DNA of 64,000 bases from Balanoglossus misakiensis (taxonomy: Eukaryota; Hemichordata): assembly GCA_040954595.2 (NCBI GenBank), contig CM082583.2, positions 6,510,001-6,574,000 on the forward strand, read 5' to 3'. The translations under genes were made by a program, and so were the position numbers. Numbering within the stretch: the stretch's first letter is position 1; every line of letters starts with the position of its first letter. Under the pieces are notes generated by a model. The model had not been told where the DNA came from. It did not search any database and saw only the letters and a program-made list of their open reading frames with translations. This document shows, piece by piece, positions 35,101-47,618 of the stretch.

Positions 35101-37727
35101 TTTTTGATAAAAATCATGGGTTATAGCCCATGAAAATCGTCCAAAAATAACAATTTTTCGACTTTCCGAAATATCAAAATTTCTTCATTTTTTCGAAAAA
35201 ATCATGGGTTATAGCCCATGAAAATCGTCCAAAAATGACAATTTTTTGACTTTCCGAAATATCAAAATTTCTTCATTTTTTGATAAAAATCATGGGTTAT
35301 AGCCCATGAAAATCGTCCAAAAATGACAATTTTTCGACTTTCCGAAATATCAAAATTTCTTCATTTTTTGATAAAAATCATGGGTTATAGCCCATGAAAA
35401 TCGTCCAAAAATGACAATTTTTCGACTTTCCGAAATATCAAAATTTCTTCATTTTTTGATAAAAATCATGGGTTATAGCCCATGAAAATCGTCCAAAAAT
35501 GACCATTTTTCGACTTTCCGAAATATCAAAATTTCTTCATTTTTTGATAAAAATCATGGGTTATAGCCCATGAAAATCGTCCAAAAATGACAATTTTTCG
35601 ACTTTCCGAAATATCAAAATTTCTTCATTTTTTCGACAAAATCATGGGTTATAGCCCATGAAAATCGTCCAAAAATGACAATTTTTCGACTTTCCGAAAT
35701 ATCAAAATTTCTTCATTTATTGATAAAAATCATCGGTTATAGCCCATGAAAATCGTCCAAAAATGACCATTTTTCGACTTTCCGAAATATCAAAATTTCT
35801 TCATTTTTTGATCAAAATCATGGGTTATAGCCCATGAAAATCGTCCTAAAATGACCATTTTTCGACTTTCCGAAATATCAAAATTTCTTCATATTTTTGA
35901 AAAAATCATGGGTTATAGCCCATGAAAATCGTCCAAAAATGATAATTTTTTGACTTTCCGAAATATCAAAATTTCTTCATTTTTTGATAAAAATCATGGG
36001 TTATAGCCCATGAAAATCGTCCAAAAATGACAATTTTTCGACTTTCCGAAATATCAAAATTTCTTCATTTTTTGATAAAAATCATGGGTTATAGCCCATG
36101 AAAATCGTCCAAAAATGACCAATTTTCGACTTTCCGAAATATCAAAATTTCTTCATATTTTTGAAAAAATCATGGGTTATAGCCCATGAAAATCGTCCAA
36201 AAATGATAATTTTTCGACTTTCCGAAATATCAAAATTTCTTCATTTTTTGATAAAAATCATGGGTTATAGCCCATGAAAATCGTCCAAAAATGACAATTT
36301 TTCGACTTTCCGAAATATCAAAATTTCTTCATTTTTTGATAAAAATCATTGGTTATAGCCCATGAAAATCGTCCAAAAATGACCATTTTTCGACTTTCCG
36401 AAATATCAAAATTTCTTCATATTTTCGAAAAAATCATGGGTTATAGCCCATGAAAATCGTCCAAAAATGACCATTTTTCGACTTTCCGAAATATCAAAAT
36501 TTCTTCATTTTTTGATAAAAATCATGGGTTATAGCTCATGAAAATCGTCCAAAAATGACAATTTTTCGACTTTCCGAAATATCAAATTTTCTTCATTTTT
36601 TCGATAAAATCATGGGTTATAGACCATGAAAATCGTCCAAAAATGACAATTTTTCGACTTTCCGAAATATCAAAATTTCTTCATTTTTTGATAAAAATCA
36701 TGGGTTATAGCCCATGAAAATCGTCCAAAAATGACAATTTTTCGACTTTCCGAAATATCAAAATTTCTTCATTTTTTGATAAAAATCATGGGTTATAGCC
36801 CATGAAAATCGTCCAAAAATGACAATTTTTCGACTTTCCGAAATATCAAAATTTCTTCATTTTTTGATAAAAATCATGGGTTATAGCCCATGAAAATCGT
36901 CCAAAAATGACAATTTTTCGACTTTCTGAAATATCAAAATTTCTTCATTTTTTGATAAAAATCATGGGTTATAGCCCATGAAAATCGTCCAAAAATGACA
37001 ATTTTTCGACTTTCCGAAATATCAAAATTTCTTCATTTTTTCGAAAAAATCATGGGTTATAGCCCATGAAAATCGTCCAAAAATGACCATTTTTCGACTT
37101 TCCGAAATATCAAAATTTCTTCATATTTTCGAAAAAATCATGGGTTATAGCCCATGAAAATCGTCCAAAAATGACAATTTTTCGACTTTCCGAAATATCA
37201 AAATTTCTTCATTTTTTCGAAAAAATCATGGGTTATAGCCCATGAAAATCGTCCAAAAATGACCATTTTTCGACTTTCCGAAATATCAAAATTTCTTCAT
37301 ATTTTCGAAAAAATCATGGGTTATAGCCCATGAAAATCGTCCAAAAATGACCATTTTTCGACTTTCCGAAATATCAAAATTTCTTCATATTTTCGAAAAA
37401 ATCATGGGTTATAGCCCATGAAAATCGTCCAAAAATGACAATTTTTCGACTTTCCGAAATATCAAAATTTCTTCATATTTTGATAAAAATCATGGGTTAT
37501 AGCTCATGAAAATCATCAAAAATTGACAATTTTTCGACTTTGCGAATTTTTCAAAATTCCGTCATTTTTTGAAAAAAAAACATGGGTTATAGCTCATGAT
37601 TTCCATGAGCTATAACCCATGATTTCTTTTTTTTAAATGAAGAAACTTTGAAAATGATAAATTCCCGACTTTGCTAACTTCAGTGATTTTTGGACATTTT
37701 TAATGGGTTATAGCTCATGAAAATTAC
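23192..37727. repeat. 88-bp satellite array with inverted ends
   Basis: The 88-bp unit recurs head to tail about 160 times (period measured, for example, from 24021 to 24109). The consensus is about 28% GC and contains the near-palindrome CATGGGTTATAGCCCATG. Most copies differ at a few fixed positions: GACAA or GACCA, and TTGATAAAA or TTCGAAAAA. The main body (about 23470-37590) has one orientation. Roughly three units on the left (about 23215-23450) and about one on the right (about 37605-37660) are inverted. A 22-bp sequence at 23192-23213 is the perfect reverse complement of 37659-37680, so the block has matching inverted termini. It lies between convergent genes and encodes nothing: 88 is not a multiple of three, so stops appear in every frame. 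Confidence 0.97.
23215..23460 (-). repeat. Inverted left block of the satellite
   Basis: About three diverged units in reverse orientation, recognised by CATGAGCTATAACCCATG, the complement of the forward motif. Orientation switches near 23440-23475, where GAAATTTTG and its complement CAAAATTTC face each other. These edge units are more divergent than the core, as expected for satellite margins. Confidence 0.85.
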
Positions 37728-37740
37728 AAATATATTGTCA

Positions 37741-39111
37741 TTAAAACCCAATGTCAAGTGAATGGATTTTAAAGAAGTGGAAACAGAAGAAACATAGATA
37801 ATTCAAATTTTAACCGAATTTTTTTAACAATATCAGTAACGACCGCTAATAAGTAGTATTCACACCCACACACACTATTCTTTCCAGCCTCGACGTTCAT
37901 CGAACCAGTGTCGAGAACAACGCAGAAAACGGTCGGGGGCGTGTGATGAGAATGTAAATGTCGTTGAGAACCTTTTGAGTTGTGTTGTTTTTGTATGCTA
38001 AATTATGCTCATGTATATACAATATTTTTATGAAGAATCGATGAAGAAAATATCATTATTTGAAAACTGAAAGTTTCAGTCATTTCTGTGCAAGGCTACG
38101 AATCTTGTTCAGAACCATTAGCGTTGGCTTAGACTAGCGACTCGACAATCTCGTCAGAGAATTTCTTTTAAACTTTCCAGTGTGGTGAACAGTCAGATCA
38201 ATATGATAAGCGGTTATGTAGCTCAAATAATTAGAATGTCGCCAGGTCAACTCTCTGTCGAGTCCCATGTACAACAATACCCCCTCAGTTTGTACTGAAC
38301 ATGGTAGTAAAAACACAGGATCGCTAAATGTTTAAATTGCATTTTATTCATATTGCTAAATGATTCACATTGAGCTACAACTGTAAGTTATAACTCTTAA
38401 AATCATAACAGTGACATGGGAGATACTTCAGTCTACGATAAGATCAAATAAAGGTGTTCTCATTTGGTGGATTTGTGCCAAATAAACTATCTTCGTCACT
38501 AAATATACATTGCAAAGAAAATGTCATTTTTTTAAAATGTTAACAAATCCTTAAATACAAATACAATAAAAACAGTGTTCTGTAAAAATCTACGTATTAG
38601 TATAAAATTTGTAGAAAATCTATCTGCGGAACTTCAGATAACGAGGGTTATTCTGTTCATATTAAAATGCTCGTTAAAAAACTGTAGTCTATACAAAAAA
38701 AGTGAATAACTGCAATTCGTTTTAATAATGTATAAAATGGAATGTAATTCGAAGCTAGTAGTAGGCGAGTGAGTTACAAATGTTAGTAAAACAAGGATGC
38801 AATATTATCGGTTGCGAAATGGAATGTATTTTTTTATTGCGCCGTGTGAGTTTGTATAATAATACTGCAATGTCTGGGGTAGGGGGACATACAAATGTAA
38901 AAATGTAAAAAACAGTAAAAAGCAGAACTAGTGATTCAATATGCACAAACTGAAAATATCTTCCCCCTGCCATGACATGAAGTCACGGTTACTTTACAGG
39001 ATGTATTGCACGAAAAAACTATCTTGGTTACTGGTTAAACAACGCTCCAAACTCACGCACTTACAAGACTGAGATCATTTAAAAGCAATGGAGAATTCGA
39101 GTGTTTCAGTT
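37741..39111. other. Spacer and 3' flank of the methyltransferase
   Basis: AT-rich unique sequence follows the satellite. The part nearest 39111 is probably the methyltransferase 3' UTR. No gene is recognised. Confidence 0.6.
38833..38838 (-). terminator. Candidate poly(A) signal of the methyltransferase
   Basis: AATAAA on the minus strand, about 275 bases after the TGA stop at 39112. A second AATAAA lies at 38343-38348. Neither can be confirmed without transcripts. Confidence 0.4.
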
Positions 39112-41463
39112 TCAGTTGTGAGAAGCCTCGTTTTTGCAAATGTAGTGAAAGTTGAACATGTCCTTACATTTGTGAACTTTGACGTCACAGAAACCGATCT
39201 CATCCAGCATTTTGAGGATTTTCTCCCGGCCCCACATGGTGCCCAGACCTTTGCCGTCGAAGTACAGCGACACCGGCATGCAATGGAACAGACTGATGAC
39301 GTAGCCGTCCAAGGCGCGGGGGTTGCCGATATTCTTGGTCGGGTCGCTGCTCACCGCCAGCTCTAACATGGAAAATACACCGTCCGATTTCAGAACGCGC
39401 TTCGCCTCTTGCAGCACCGTCTCCGGCTGAGACTGGTCGTGGATGCAGTCGAACGCGGTGACGAAATCGAACTTGTCCGTCCACTCGATGGGCAGCGAGG
39501 CTGCATCGTGGGCCAGAAATGACGTGTTTTTTAGGTTCATCCGCTTGGCCTCTTTCTGAGCCGCTGACACTGCGTCGACCGAGATGTCAACACCGTAGAA
39601 GTAACTGCGGGGAAATCTTTCGGCCAAAATGAGCGGAGCACGAGCCCGTCCACAACCAATATCAAGAACAGTTATTCCCGATTCTGTGGGGGTAAAAGCG
39701 CAAGATTTTATCACTACGGTGAACTTGAGAGGGATTTTAGAACCATCTGTAGGCCGAGTACTCGATGGCATTTTTTAAATTTAGGCTATGCCATTTCTAC
39801 ATTTGCAACTGACAAACGTATGAATCCAATCAGTGTCTGTCGGGGGACATCTGATACCAGATATTGTGCTGGCATGAACTAATGATGAAGTCAGATAAAA
39901 GCGAGCGGTGGGCGGGTGGATTGATGTATGGATGGATGGGTGGATGGATGTACGTATAGGTGCATGCATGTTAAAGCAATATGCATCGGAAAATGCTGAG
40001 GCCTAAAGTGATCGAAAAACTTACCCAGACGTTCTTCCAGACCAGCCACCGCGGGAACGAAGTCCGACAGTAAGGTTTGGTTGTGCATAACGTTTGACAT
40101 ATGGTCCATGAATGCTTGAAATCCGGGATACTGGTCGTACGACACTCCTGAAAAATAAGACCGTGTCATTATACCATTAATTCGCCATGAGACGTGACGA
40201 CCGACACCCACGAGACCAAGTCAAATTCCACATAACGCGAAAGCGCCACCAATCGGTGCATTTTGATCAATAAACCGTTAAAAGGCAATGAAATTATGGA
40301 TAATGTACAGTTCATTATACTAATCGTAAACTGAGTACTTCAGTTCAATCGCTGTGGTCTGAAGACCATGCATCATGCATGGTCCATTGAACATCAAGAT
40401 TAGCCTATCCACTGATAGGCATGTTACAATTTCTACGTCTGTATGAAGTCATTATCTTAACGTCGTTTCTACACGTGCGCGCCATGATTGGGTATACGAT
40501 GCGGTAATAGCTTCATTTTTTTATACTTTGATGAAATAGGATACCATTCAGATCATAAGCCCTGGAAAACATGTTATGCCACGTTTGTGACTAATTTCAC
40601 GCGACCTAATGTCCGTCACACATAAACGCATGACCCTACAGGCAGACATATAGAGCGAGACAGACAGACAGACAGACAGACAGACTTACCTTTTGGCCCA
40701 TCTTTCTTGAAGCACTCTCTGACTTGACTGTAGCCTTCGCAAAGCATTGGTACCAAGCAGGTCAAAGCAGCCAAGTTGTGTTTTCCGGTCAGAAACGGCA
40801 AACGTTGCGGGGGAATATGGTACGTCTTTTTGTCGGCGTTCATCTCAACCACTCGGCTTACCACGCAGCAATGCAGTAGTTCACGAACGTACCTGTATAT
40901 TAAGGTCAATCGTGAAATTTGTAAGCGGTTTTGCAAGCATCGCATGTGCTTTTGTGTCCGGATTGCAGACAGTTATGGGAGCATGACATGGGGATAAAGA
41001 CTTGCCGCTCTGATTCTACTGGTTTTAGTATGTAAATGAGAAGTTCGAAGGGTGGCTGGGTGTGGCAGGGTGTGTGATGTGAATCCTGCATGTGTACTGA
41101 ATCTTTTCACGCGTGGTACATGAACGGACCCTGAAGTCTGATGTGCAGCCCCCTACTCTGTGAAACGTCTTAGCCAAGCCTGATGAGGAGCATTTTTTTC
41201 TGAAAAAAACAGTAACGCGTATACACTCACCTCTCCTTGAGACCGGCTGCTTGAGCGATTTCATGCGACGTCTTCGGACAGTCCATCGCATCGAAGACGC
41301 CGTGCTGCGCCGCCACGCTGAGGGCCAACGCCTGCAGCCCGCTGGTCACCATGCCTTTGATACGGAGGGCGAACTGCTGGGGTGCCTCTTCCTCCGCCGT
41401 CAGCATTTTTCGATTACGGCCGTTGGTGGTGTGGGCCTTGTTGGTTTTCTCGGTGAGACTCAT
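39112..41463 (-). CDS. SAM-dependent methyltransferase, Rv2258c-like
   Basis: A complete 376-aa protein in four exons (transcript order): 41463-41231, 40892-40690, 40147-40025 and 39683-39112, with consistent phases and GT-AG sites. Residues about 20-110 resemble the winged-helix N-terminal domain of this family (VAAQHGVFDAM, then TSHEIAQAAGLKERYVRELL). The C-terminal half is a Rossmann methyltransferase domain. Motif I is VLDIGCGRARAP at 192-203, the acidic residue binding the SAM ribose is probably D219 in YGVDIS, and post-motifs HDAASLP and FDFVTAFDCIHD follow. The architecture matches the Rv2258c-like proteins annotated in many invertebrates. The methyl acceptor is unknown to me. No signal peptide or membrane helix is visible, so it is probably cytosolic. 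The start ATG at 41463 was chosen because the upstream sequence shows no better Met in frame near the domain; a 5' non-coding exon is possible. Confidence 0.88.
39913..39955. repeat. Degenerate (GGAT)n tract
   Basis: A short, imperfect GGAT/GGGT repeat inside methyltransferase intron 3. No other feature is seen in that intron. Confidence 0.7.
40658..40685. repeat. (GACA)n microsatellite next to a splice donor
   Basis: The tract begins at base 6 of methyltransferase intron 2, directly after GTAAG on the minus strand. Confidence 0.9.
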
Positions 41464-44400
41464 CGTGATGTGTGCAAACGTGGCTTTCTCGCTGCTCTAT
41501 AACGACTCAGCTGAGTTCTTCGATGTCGATCTGATTTTCGCAGTGCGGTTTTTTGTCTTTTATACATTCCCCGGTTTTAGCTGGCTGGTCATGCGTTGGT
41601 TTAAACACGAGATAAATCAACAACGAAGAGAGGTCGAAACTTCCTTGCCCATCAACATGATTCTAATTATCTCAAGAATATTCCATTATCAGCGGGTGGG
41701 CCGCCCTTGTTTATGCATTTTTAATCTTCCTTTCGACAGTCGTCAATTGGCTCTGTGTATCTTTCCACAGGTGCGCAAAAATATGCGTAGTTTGGTCCGA
41801 AAATGTGCACACATCATGATACGTAGCACGTATCTGTCCTGGGACCATGTCAACGGCCGCGATGACCCAAGTGATAACTATGCGTGTCTGCATGTCGGTT
41901 AAAGTACAACATGACGCATTTGGAAGTATGTTGGAAGCTGGTGTTGGCCTCTAAAGGTGACCCCCCGGATGAAAGCACTCGTGATCATAGACGACACGGT
42001 CCCTGCATTTCTGCAGTCATGCAGTCCATGCCCTACTTTAGTCACTTAACCGAGCTTGAACCCGATAGCCAGTTCAAGTTCAAGTGCGTGTGTTCGTGCA
42101 ACGGCGTTAGGCTGGAGTGAAATATGATGAGATGGTGCCCCGCGTCTGGCATTTTCCCCATTTGTAATATTCCAAAAGATCTTCAATATAGCCTAACAAA
42201 TTACTTTGAACATTGTCATTACTGGTAACTTTCGATCGCAAAGTCGTTTGAATGAAAGAAATTTACTTGGTTACGATAGGGATGCTGCCGGTCGAGGTCG
42301 TTTGTTTCACAGAAACGAAATAGAATCATTCCTAGAAAACGGTGGGTAGAAAGCGATGTTGGTGAGAACGCACGGTGGTTCTCAACAAGATGCTAACTAC
42401 ATAAACGCTAGCTGGACCCCCTGTATCGAAAGCATTTGGGATCTTCCACCGACGTCGACTGACATGCAGATGTCGCCAGGTGATAATTTTGTTTCTCCGC
42501 ATTCTTTTGTTTGGCAATCTGCGTGTTCGCGCAAGAGGGGTGCGCCTATTGCACAACTTCGTCGCTTGCGGCGCAGCGCTGTCCAGTGGTCGGGCCGGAT
42601 TTGGCCGAAACTTCCCAAGGACCGAGTGCACGCTGCAGCTTGCACGTCGATGATCGCATGACGACGTATCGAACGTACACATTTTTCTTGCGGGGAAACA
42701 TGTGTAGTTATCTTTTTCTTATGCCATTTCCAAATTCGATCGCTTAATATGGCGAACCGGACAAAATTCGGTGTTTCAATTTAGCTTAGATGAAATGTTC
42801 TTTTGCAGGAGCTTCCTCGGCAAATCCGTCTTATCAATCAACAAACCATTCAATCTACGAACAAAGATGAGTTGAAAGCTAAAGTTCACACGTTGTTTTA
42901 TCTTGTTTGTTAAAATGGTAGATTGATAACCGACGTCAATAATTCTGTAAAATTACAGTTAGTTTTACCATTTACTGATTTTAGAAACGCCATGAAAAAA
43001 ATAATTAAAAAAACTTGTTTGCAGGGAAAGTTGTTGTCCGTGATAAGTTGAGGCAGAAACCGGACAATTCCGGCTGAAGGTGGCGACCGGCCGAAAAGTG
43101 AATAATAGACTGAATTCTGTCTACAGGGAATTAAACTCGGGGCTGCTAACCTGGCCTACCTGTCATCAATATCATTTTTGTGGCACTCGTAAATTTTCAA
43201 CTGGTTGTGAAAAAGGATCCCTGGATATGCAAATAAGAAGAAGTCGTCGACTACCCTGGATATGTCGTACTCCAGTATAAAAAGAGAGAAATCTCGTATT
43301 CATGAAAATTCCTCAAGTAACGTTTTAACACAAAAACATTGCATCAGGGTTCTCATCTTCATTTCTAGTAATTCTGTCTCCCCGCCCCTGTCTTTGCCCC
43401 TCTCCCTCTCTGCGGCAAAAGCACACATCGATTTTGTTTACCAGTCTCTCTCGTTTCTATTACTCTGCAGGCTGATTATACAACCCTTGATAGTACAAAG
43501 CCAACGACGTAATTGTCTCCTGTCACTTAAAAGTGATCCCAGAAGAGACCGGTCTCCCGCCAACCGTAAACAGTGTTAATAACTTGTCCGGTTCAAGGTA
43601 ATACGCCGACAGATTTGACCTTGACCATGCAAGTCCCGCACAGAGAGTGAACAGCAATGGAGTCGGTATCTGCACGACTAATTCGGGATTTGGTGAAACT
43701 TCACTTTGGCCATAGCCTGGGAATCAGGCCAGAACAGGTCTCCTGGACATTGTCATTGCAATGAGTTTGCGAGAACATCTAGGAATTAGCCTGGTACGCA
43801 CCTGATGCACGAATTTGTAGTGGGTTCATTTCTTTGTATTTCCACGTTTAAACCAATCGCAGTCAACCATGCGAGACTGTTGCGGGTTAGCTGCTAATGG
43901 GCAATGATGTAACACCCGTGTCTGCCATGTGAACTGTGTGTGCACCTGTGAAAGTATGACTTACATAATCTAAAAGTGAGGCATGCACTTCATCAACACC
44001 ATCGCAAGCGACACCAACACGCTCAGCAGGGGGGAGGGGGTTCTCAATAGCAACTGATGATATTTAGCAGAATGATAGTGTAAAGTATCGTCCGGTAAAC
44101 TCTCCTTTCTCGGAAGCCTGGATTCCTTTCACTAGGTCAGGGCTCGCGGCGTTGCATTATCTTGACAGCTTCCCTGTGATACAGTTCGGTGACACGAGTG
44201 CGAACGCCCTTTTTCTCTCTCCAGCTGTGAGGTTGGTTGCGGTTAGTTGTTCCTGATTCTTCGCTCCCGTGTTCACACATCGGATCTCACGTAGTGCGGG
44301 TGTGTTTGCAGTATCTGCCAGTGTATATATCTGCCTGCTTATCTACCTATCTATCAATCAATCAATCATTGCTGGAAAGTTCAATTCTCAGTCGCTTGCC

Positions 44401-44777
44401 TTTTGCCCCGTGAAAATTGGTATAATCGCCACCTTTTCGCGAAACATATACATTTGTAATTATTTTTAAGCCTGTCATTTTTTCTCGTCGAGGACGAGGA
44501 TAAGAGGCTCCTGGTTTTGATAAACCTGTTCAGTGAATGGGTTTGGCCGGTGACAAGGTGACCGAATCAGACAACGACTGCATTACGCAATGTTTTCTTG
44601 GTAATTTGAAGTCAGCTGAGACAATCACACTACTAACTTTCGGATGATATATAACGTGATGAAAGTCAATGAATGTACGGTCGCAACCTTTATCGACCCA
44701 CGGGACAAGAAAACCACGACGTACGTGCAATAATCAACGAGACGACACGTCTGGTAGCCAGGTGATGTGATCGCATG

Positions 44778-44795
44778 ACGTGACTGCAGTCACGT
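44778..44795. promoter_or_regulatory. 18-bp perfect palindrome with E-box
   Basis: ACGTGACTGCAGTCACGT reads identically on both strands. With its flanks it contains CACGTG (E-box) on the right and TGACGTG (CRE-like) on the left. It is a possible bHLH or bZIP binding site; no gene start is recognised nearby. Confidence 0.4.
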
Positions 44796-46967
44796 GTGAC
44801 CAGATTACGCAAGGGTGACCCGACTAATTGTGCGAATTGCGAAATCAAGACGTGGGTTTTGTCCGGTTTCCTAGAACTCTTTCTTGCATCTGTGCGTCGT
44901 TGCCAATCCTTTGCCAGTATCTTAGTTTTAAAATCAATCCATTTTCTCGATCCCAGAAGTTAATTTTGTATACGTAACTTGCAGAACCTTTGCGCATGTA
45001 GCGTTGAAATACGGTGGCCATATAAAACAACAGGGTTACTGTTTGGATGCACCGCGCATTTCTCATTTTCTTTATTTGTCCCCCTTTGTTCTCTATTTGC
45101 AATGACAGAATTGATTATACACACGCATCAATTAAGCTTAAATATATGCATAAAGGTAAACATTTGGCACCTTTCCAAATTACATATTGCAACTTCTCCA
45201 TCCAGGTGCCGATTGTCCCTGTTCTAGTAGGTCATTGTAAATGTGCATTAGCGTAGCGCGTTGAACAGTCTGGCACGAGCAGGTAAATGACACCAAGAAG
45301 CGTATATCATGGGTTATACCTGGGAAAAATAAAACAATGATCTCTTGCGATGTGAATGCATACTTTTAACGAGGTCCTGTATTTTTGTGTCCTTGCGAAG
45401 TTTCAAGGTTATTGTCCGGTCTTCAGTCGCAAGGTTACGGGACATTTTATTTCATGGTCTGATGGTTGATTACCTCTGAGACCGACCTTGATGTATTTTC
45501 GCGTTAATTGCCATGAAAATAAGAGATCATGTCGTTGCGGATCGCTAGGTCGGGAAAGTCAGGTGCGTTGTCAGTTTTTTGAGCGATACCCTGCAACGGT
45601 TTTCGTTCAAGCCGAGACCTGGCTTTGTCAGAACAGGTATTAAAACCTTGGTTTCACCTCTAGTAACCGTGGTTTCACCGAAGAAAATGCAATTTGCGAA
45701 ATGATACCATAATTTCGATGCATGGAAAGGGTGCTTTTGTTTTATGGCGGATTGGCTGTCGGAATGGCGAAACAGGCAAAACACCATTTGTTCTCTAGGT
45801 GCATTGTGCTGTGACTGCATCAAACAGCTGCAGAGTATATGCTGTGTTTTAAAAGCTGCGAAATAATATTTATATCACTTAACACTTAATGCTTTGCGAT
45901 GCGCCTCCTAATACCTCCAATGCGTCGTGTAATAACAATAGAAATGCGAATTTAGGGGTGTTGTCGACTGCAGTAAACTGCGGGTTGTGTGCAATGCATG
46001 TGGGAAAAGGGGGATACATGTACACATATTCGTCCAGTATCCGTAATCATTCACTTTGGGAATCAAACAAAAATCTACATGTACATACAAACTGCATCTA
46101 CGTGTATTAGAAGACACAGGTTGTTGGTAAAGGATCTATGCCATTGCTTTGGGAGATGTAAACTATACTACTGTCTACGTTAGTAGAGAAAACGAGTTGC
46201 AAGTTACCGAAAGTTCACAAAAATGTTAGAGACGAGTCTCACGTACACATCCCTGAGCACATCCCATGGGAGCCAGTTGTTTACAGGGACTTTGTTATAC
46301 ATGATTGTTTTTTTTCCAGGTAAAATGCTTGGACTGTGACCGACCAGACAGGACTCGTGTTAGCCACGCCTTTTACGGGTCTCAAAATGAAGGGGACCTG
46401 GGATGTCACGTCGCATGCTTTCAGAAGTAGTCCACTGTATGAGCTTAATTATTTTATGCAGGGGATGTGACCATACAATTTGACTCTATAGATCGTAAAC
46501 ATCACAGGTCGCATGCACTTCTCGCGCAAACAAATGGCCGTCATTTCGTGTCTAATAGCAGTGTTAACAGAATAAAATTTCGTAATTTCCTCTCTGCCGC
46601 AGCTTCTCTCATTTTGCGTCAATTATCTCGAAATGGGAGTCCGACTAAACGGCTACTTTCTCTCTGAGCCAATAAATAGAGCTACGCGACCTCCGAGAAC
46701 GCTGCTGGTTTCCAAGGGCAGCGCACTGTTCACCGTTTTCATGACAGCGCTGTCGCGTTACTTTCGTCTCTTTCTGCACGGAGAATCCACAGGGCAATTC
46801 AGGAAAGTACGAATGTACGTGTTCAGCATGTCGGGTGGGGGGGGGGGAGCTTCGAATTTCGCCAACCCCGATCGTGAGTCAACTGAAGATTGAACTTGAG
46901 CAAGAAATTTCCCCTAAATCACAAAATGGCATTAAATGTAAAACAAATGATGAGCGACGACGTTGAT

Positions 46968-47080
46968 GGTTGTGATGATGATGATAATGGTGGTGGCAAT
47001 GGTGACGATGATGATGATGGAGATAATGGTGGTGGTGGTGGTGATGATGATGACGGTTGTGGCGATGGTGGTGATGGAGA
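46968..47080. repeat. Degenerate GAT/GGT trinucleotide tract
   Basis: Purine-rich repeat of GAT, GGT and GGC triplets that gives low-complexity Asp/Gly translations. It lies about 540 bp beyond the HACD3 stop. Confidence 0.85.
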
Positions 47081-47618
47081 TATGGCAGCTTGTTAGCTGC
47101 ATTATTTTTATCGTAGCCATAGTTGCAGTCAAGTGACTTGCTCAGTTGTCATGTGACAAAGGAAGTCACCAATTAATGGAGAGAAATCTGTCAATCAAAT
47201 CGGTGTCCATTTAATCCGTTCGTCGATAGATCAATAAAGATTTCCAGTAACTGATAGAATGGAAATGTAGTTCTAGTTCCCATTAAAAATATCATACCCT
47301 ATCCCCACATCATGTTTCCCAAACAGGAACACTTAATCCAGACGCAATATGCAAAGAATGACAATGCATGAGCATTGTTATCTTTTAATTGTTGCCAACT
47401 GGCCATTGTTTCAGGGACATCCTCCCGAATTTTCTCCACAAATTTTTCAGACCCTCCACCGCCCTCCCCGATATTAAATGATCTGCCCCTTAAACTCTTT
47501 CACAGTATTTTGTATTGGCTGTGAGGTCATACCATTGCACGCCTTCAACAGGCCAGAGTGAATGAAGACTGCAGGTTCGCACAGAGCCTAGTCCTCTGAC
47601 CTTCTGCTATCTTCCTTT

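Larger units (their letters stand above)
41464..47618. other. Intergenic region, methyltransferase to HACD3
   Basis: It contains the methyltransferase promoter side at its left and the HACD3 3' UTR at its right. Possible minus-strand ATTAAA signals lie at about 47386 and 47211. It also holds an 18-bp perfect palindrome (44778-44795), a G run (about 46837-46848) and a degenerate GAT tract (46968-47080). GC-richer stretches around 42350-42750 are open in several frames on both strands but show no protein family I recognise. Confidence 0.6.

Noticed and set aside
23192-37727. CRISPR-like direct repeat array
   Set aside because: There are no unique spacers: the whole 88-bp unit is repeated, in a eukaryotic context, and no cas-like genes are present.
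41351-41902. 183-codon plus-strand frame
   Set aside because: It begins antisense to methyltransferase exon 1 and runs into AT-rich spacer; no family resemblance.
42332-42747. Multiple open frames on both strands
   Set aside because: GC-richer spacer with no recognisable family and no consistent splice structure.
42809-42913. Exon-like segment after TTTTGCAG on the + strand
   Set aside because: It has an acceptor and 34 open codons, but no partner exons and no recognised protein.
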